From the NCBI GenBank assembly GCA_017939945.1, contig JAGAZS010000222.1:1-5281 (forward strand): 5,281 bases of DNA. The letters are read 5' to 3'. The stretch comes from Schwartzia sp. (in: firmicutes). Its GTDB lineage: Bacteria > Bacillota > Negativicutes > Selenomonadales > Selenomonadaceae. Positions 5,170 to 5,281 of this stretch are shown here, in pieces. The notes beneath the pieces were generated by a model. That model saw only the letters and a program-made list of their open reading frames with translations, was not told the DNA's origin and did no database searches. A program made the position numbers and the translations under genes. Within the stretch, counting starts at the first letter, position 1. The number at the start of each line of letters is the position of its first letter.

Positions 5170-5281
5170 ATTCAGGAAATATAAGCATGAGGTTTTGGCA
5201 AAAAATCCGAAACTGAAGGCCGAATATGACGCTCTGGAAGCAGAATACGACATTATACAAGCCATGATTGACGCGCGAAAA
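5162..5281 (+). CDS. higA: HigA-like antitoxin, N-terminal 40 residues only (cut by window end)
   Basis: The ATG at 5162 opens a frame that stays open to the last base. It overlaps the toxin's end by 8 bp in the +1 frame, which suggests coupled translation; AAAGGA at 5145-5150 is a possible ribosome site. The translation starts MSEFRKYKHEVLAKNPKLKA and continues EYDALEAEYDIIQAMIDARK. This is the helical lead-in seen in HigA/XRE-family antitoxins, where the DNA-binding helix-turn-helix follows directly ('ARxExGLTQxELA'-like). That helix-turn-helix lies outside the window, so the assignment rests on this N-terminus and the position after a HigB-like toxin. The protein would bind and silence the toxin and repress the shared promoter. 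Confidence 0.8.
   Translation, partial: MSEFRKYKHEVLAKNPKLKAEYDALEAEYDIIQAMIDARK

Noticed and set aside
5011..5265. Minus-strand open frames opposite the toxin-antitoxin genes
   Set aside because: Phe/Ser-rich translations are the complement of A-rich coding sequence; they overlap two well-supported genes.

Overview
The window looks like chromosomal DNA of a motile, anaerobic, low-GC-lineage bacterium with a fairly high GC content. A member of the Negativicutes such as Selenomonas or a relative is my best guess. This is inferred from the style of the proteins (a BtuC/FecCD importer, a Cache-domain chemoreceptor, strong GGAGG ribosome binding sites, a Gp49-like toxin) and not from any marker gene.

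Left half (1-2262, minus strand): a compact operon read right to left. It encodes a FecCD/BtuC-family importer permease, its FecE/BtuD-type ATPase, and the N-terminal 151 residues of a second, different ATPase of the ABC-2 exporter (NatA/DrrA/CcmA) type that runs off the left edge. The genes are separated by 1 bp or overlap by 4 bp (ATGA), and all have clear Shine-Dalgarno sites. The importer probably takes up an iron chelate, heme or a corrinoid. No substrate-binding protein gene is visible.

Centre (2263-2499): a 237-bp divergent control region. It holds two copies of a 37-bp direct repeat, offset by 73 bp. Each copy contains the same perfect 18-bp palindrome (TTTTGTC-GATA-GACAAAA). One palindrome covers the -35 of a good sigma-70-type promoter firing left into the transporter operon. 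The other covers the -35 of a mirror-image promoter firing right into the chemoreceptor gene. Another perfect inverted repeat sits almost exactly midway between them. The simplest reading is that one, probably metal-responsive, repressor controls both the importer and the chemoreceptor.

Right-centre (2500-4554): a complete 684-residue methyl-accepting chemotaxis protein (TM, double-Cache-like sensor, TM, HAMP, signalling hairpin), closed by a strong intrinsic terminator at 4577-4620.

Right edge (4621-5281): a more AT-rich accessory stretch. A 23-codon ORF begins like a type I restriction specificity subunit (HsdS) and breaks off, which suggests a gene remnant. It is followed by a consensus promoter and a HigB-like toxin gene, overlapped by 8 bp by a HigA-like antitoxin gene that is cut by the window end.

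The most notable signal is the duplicated palindromic operator linking nutrient import to chemotaxis. The individual gene families are known ones.
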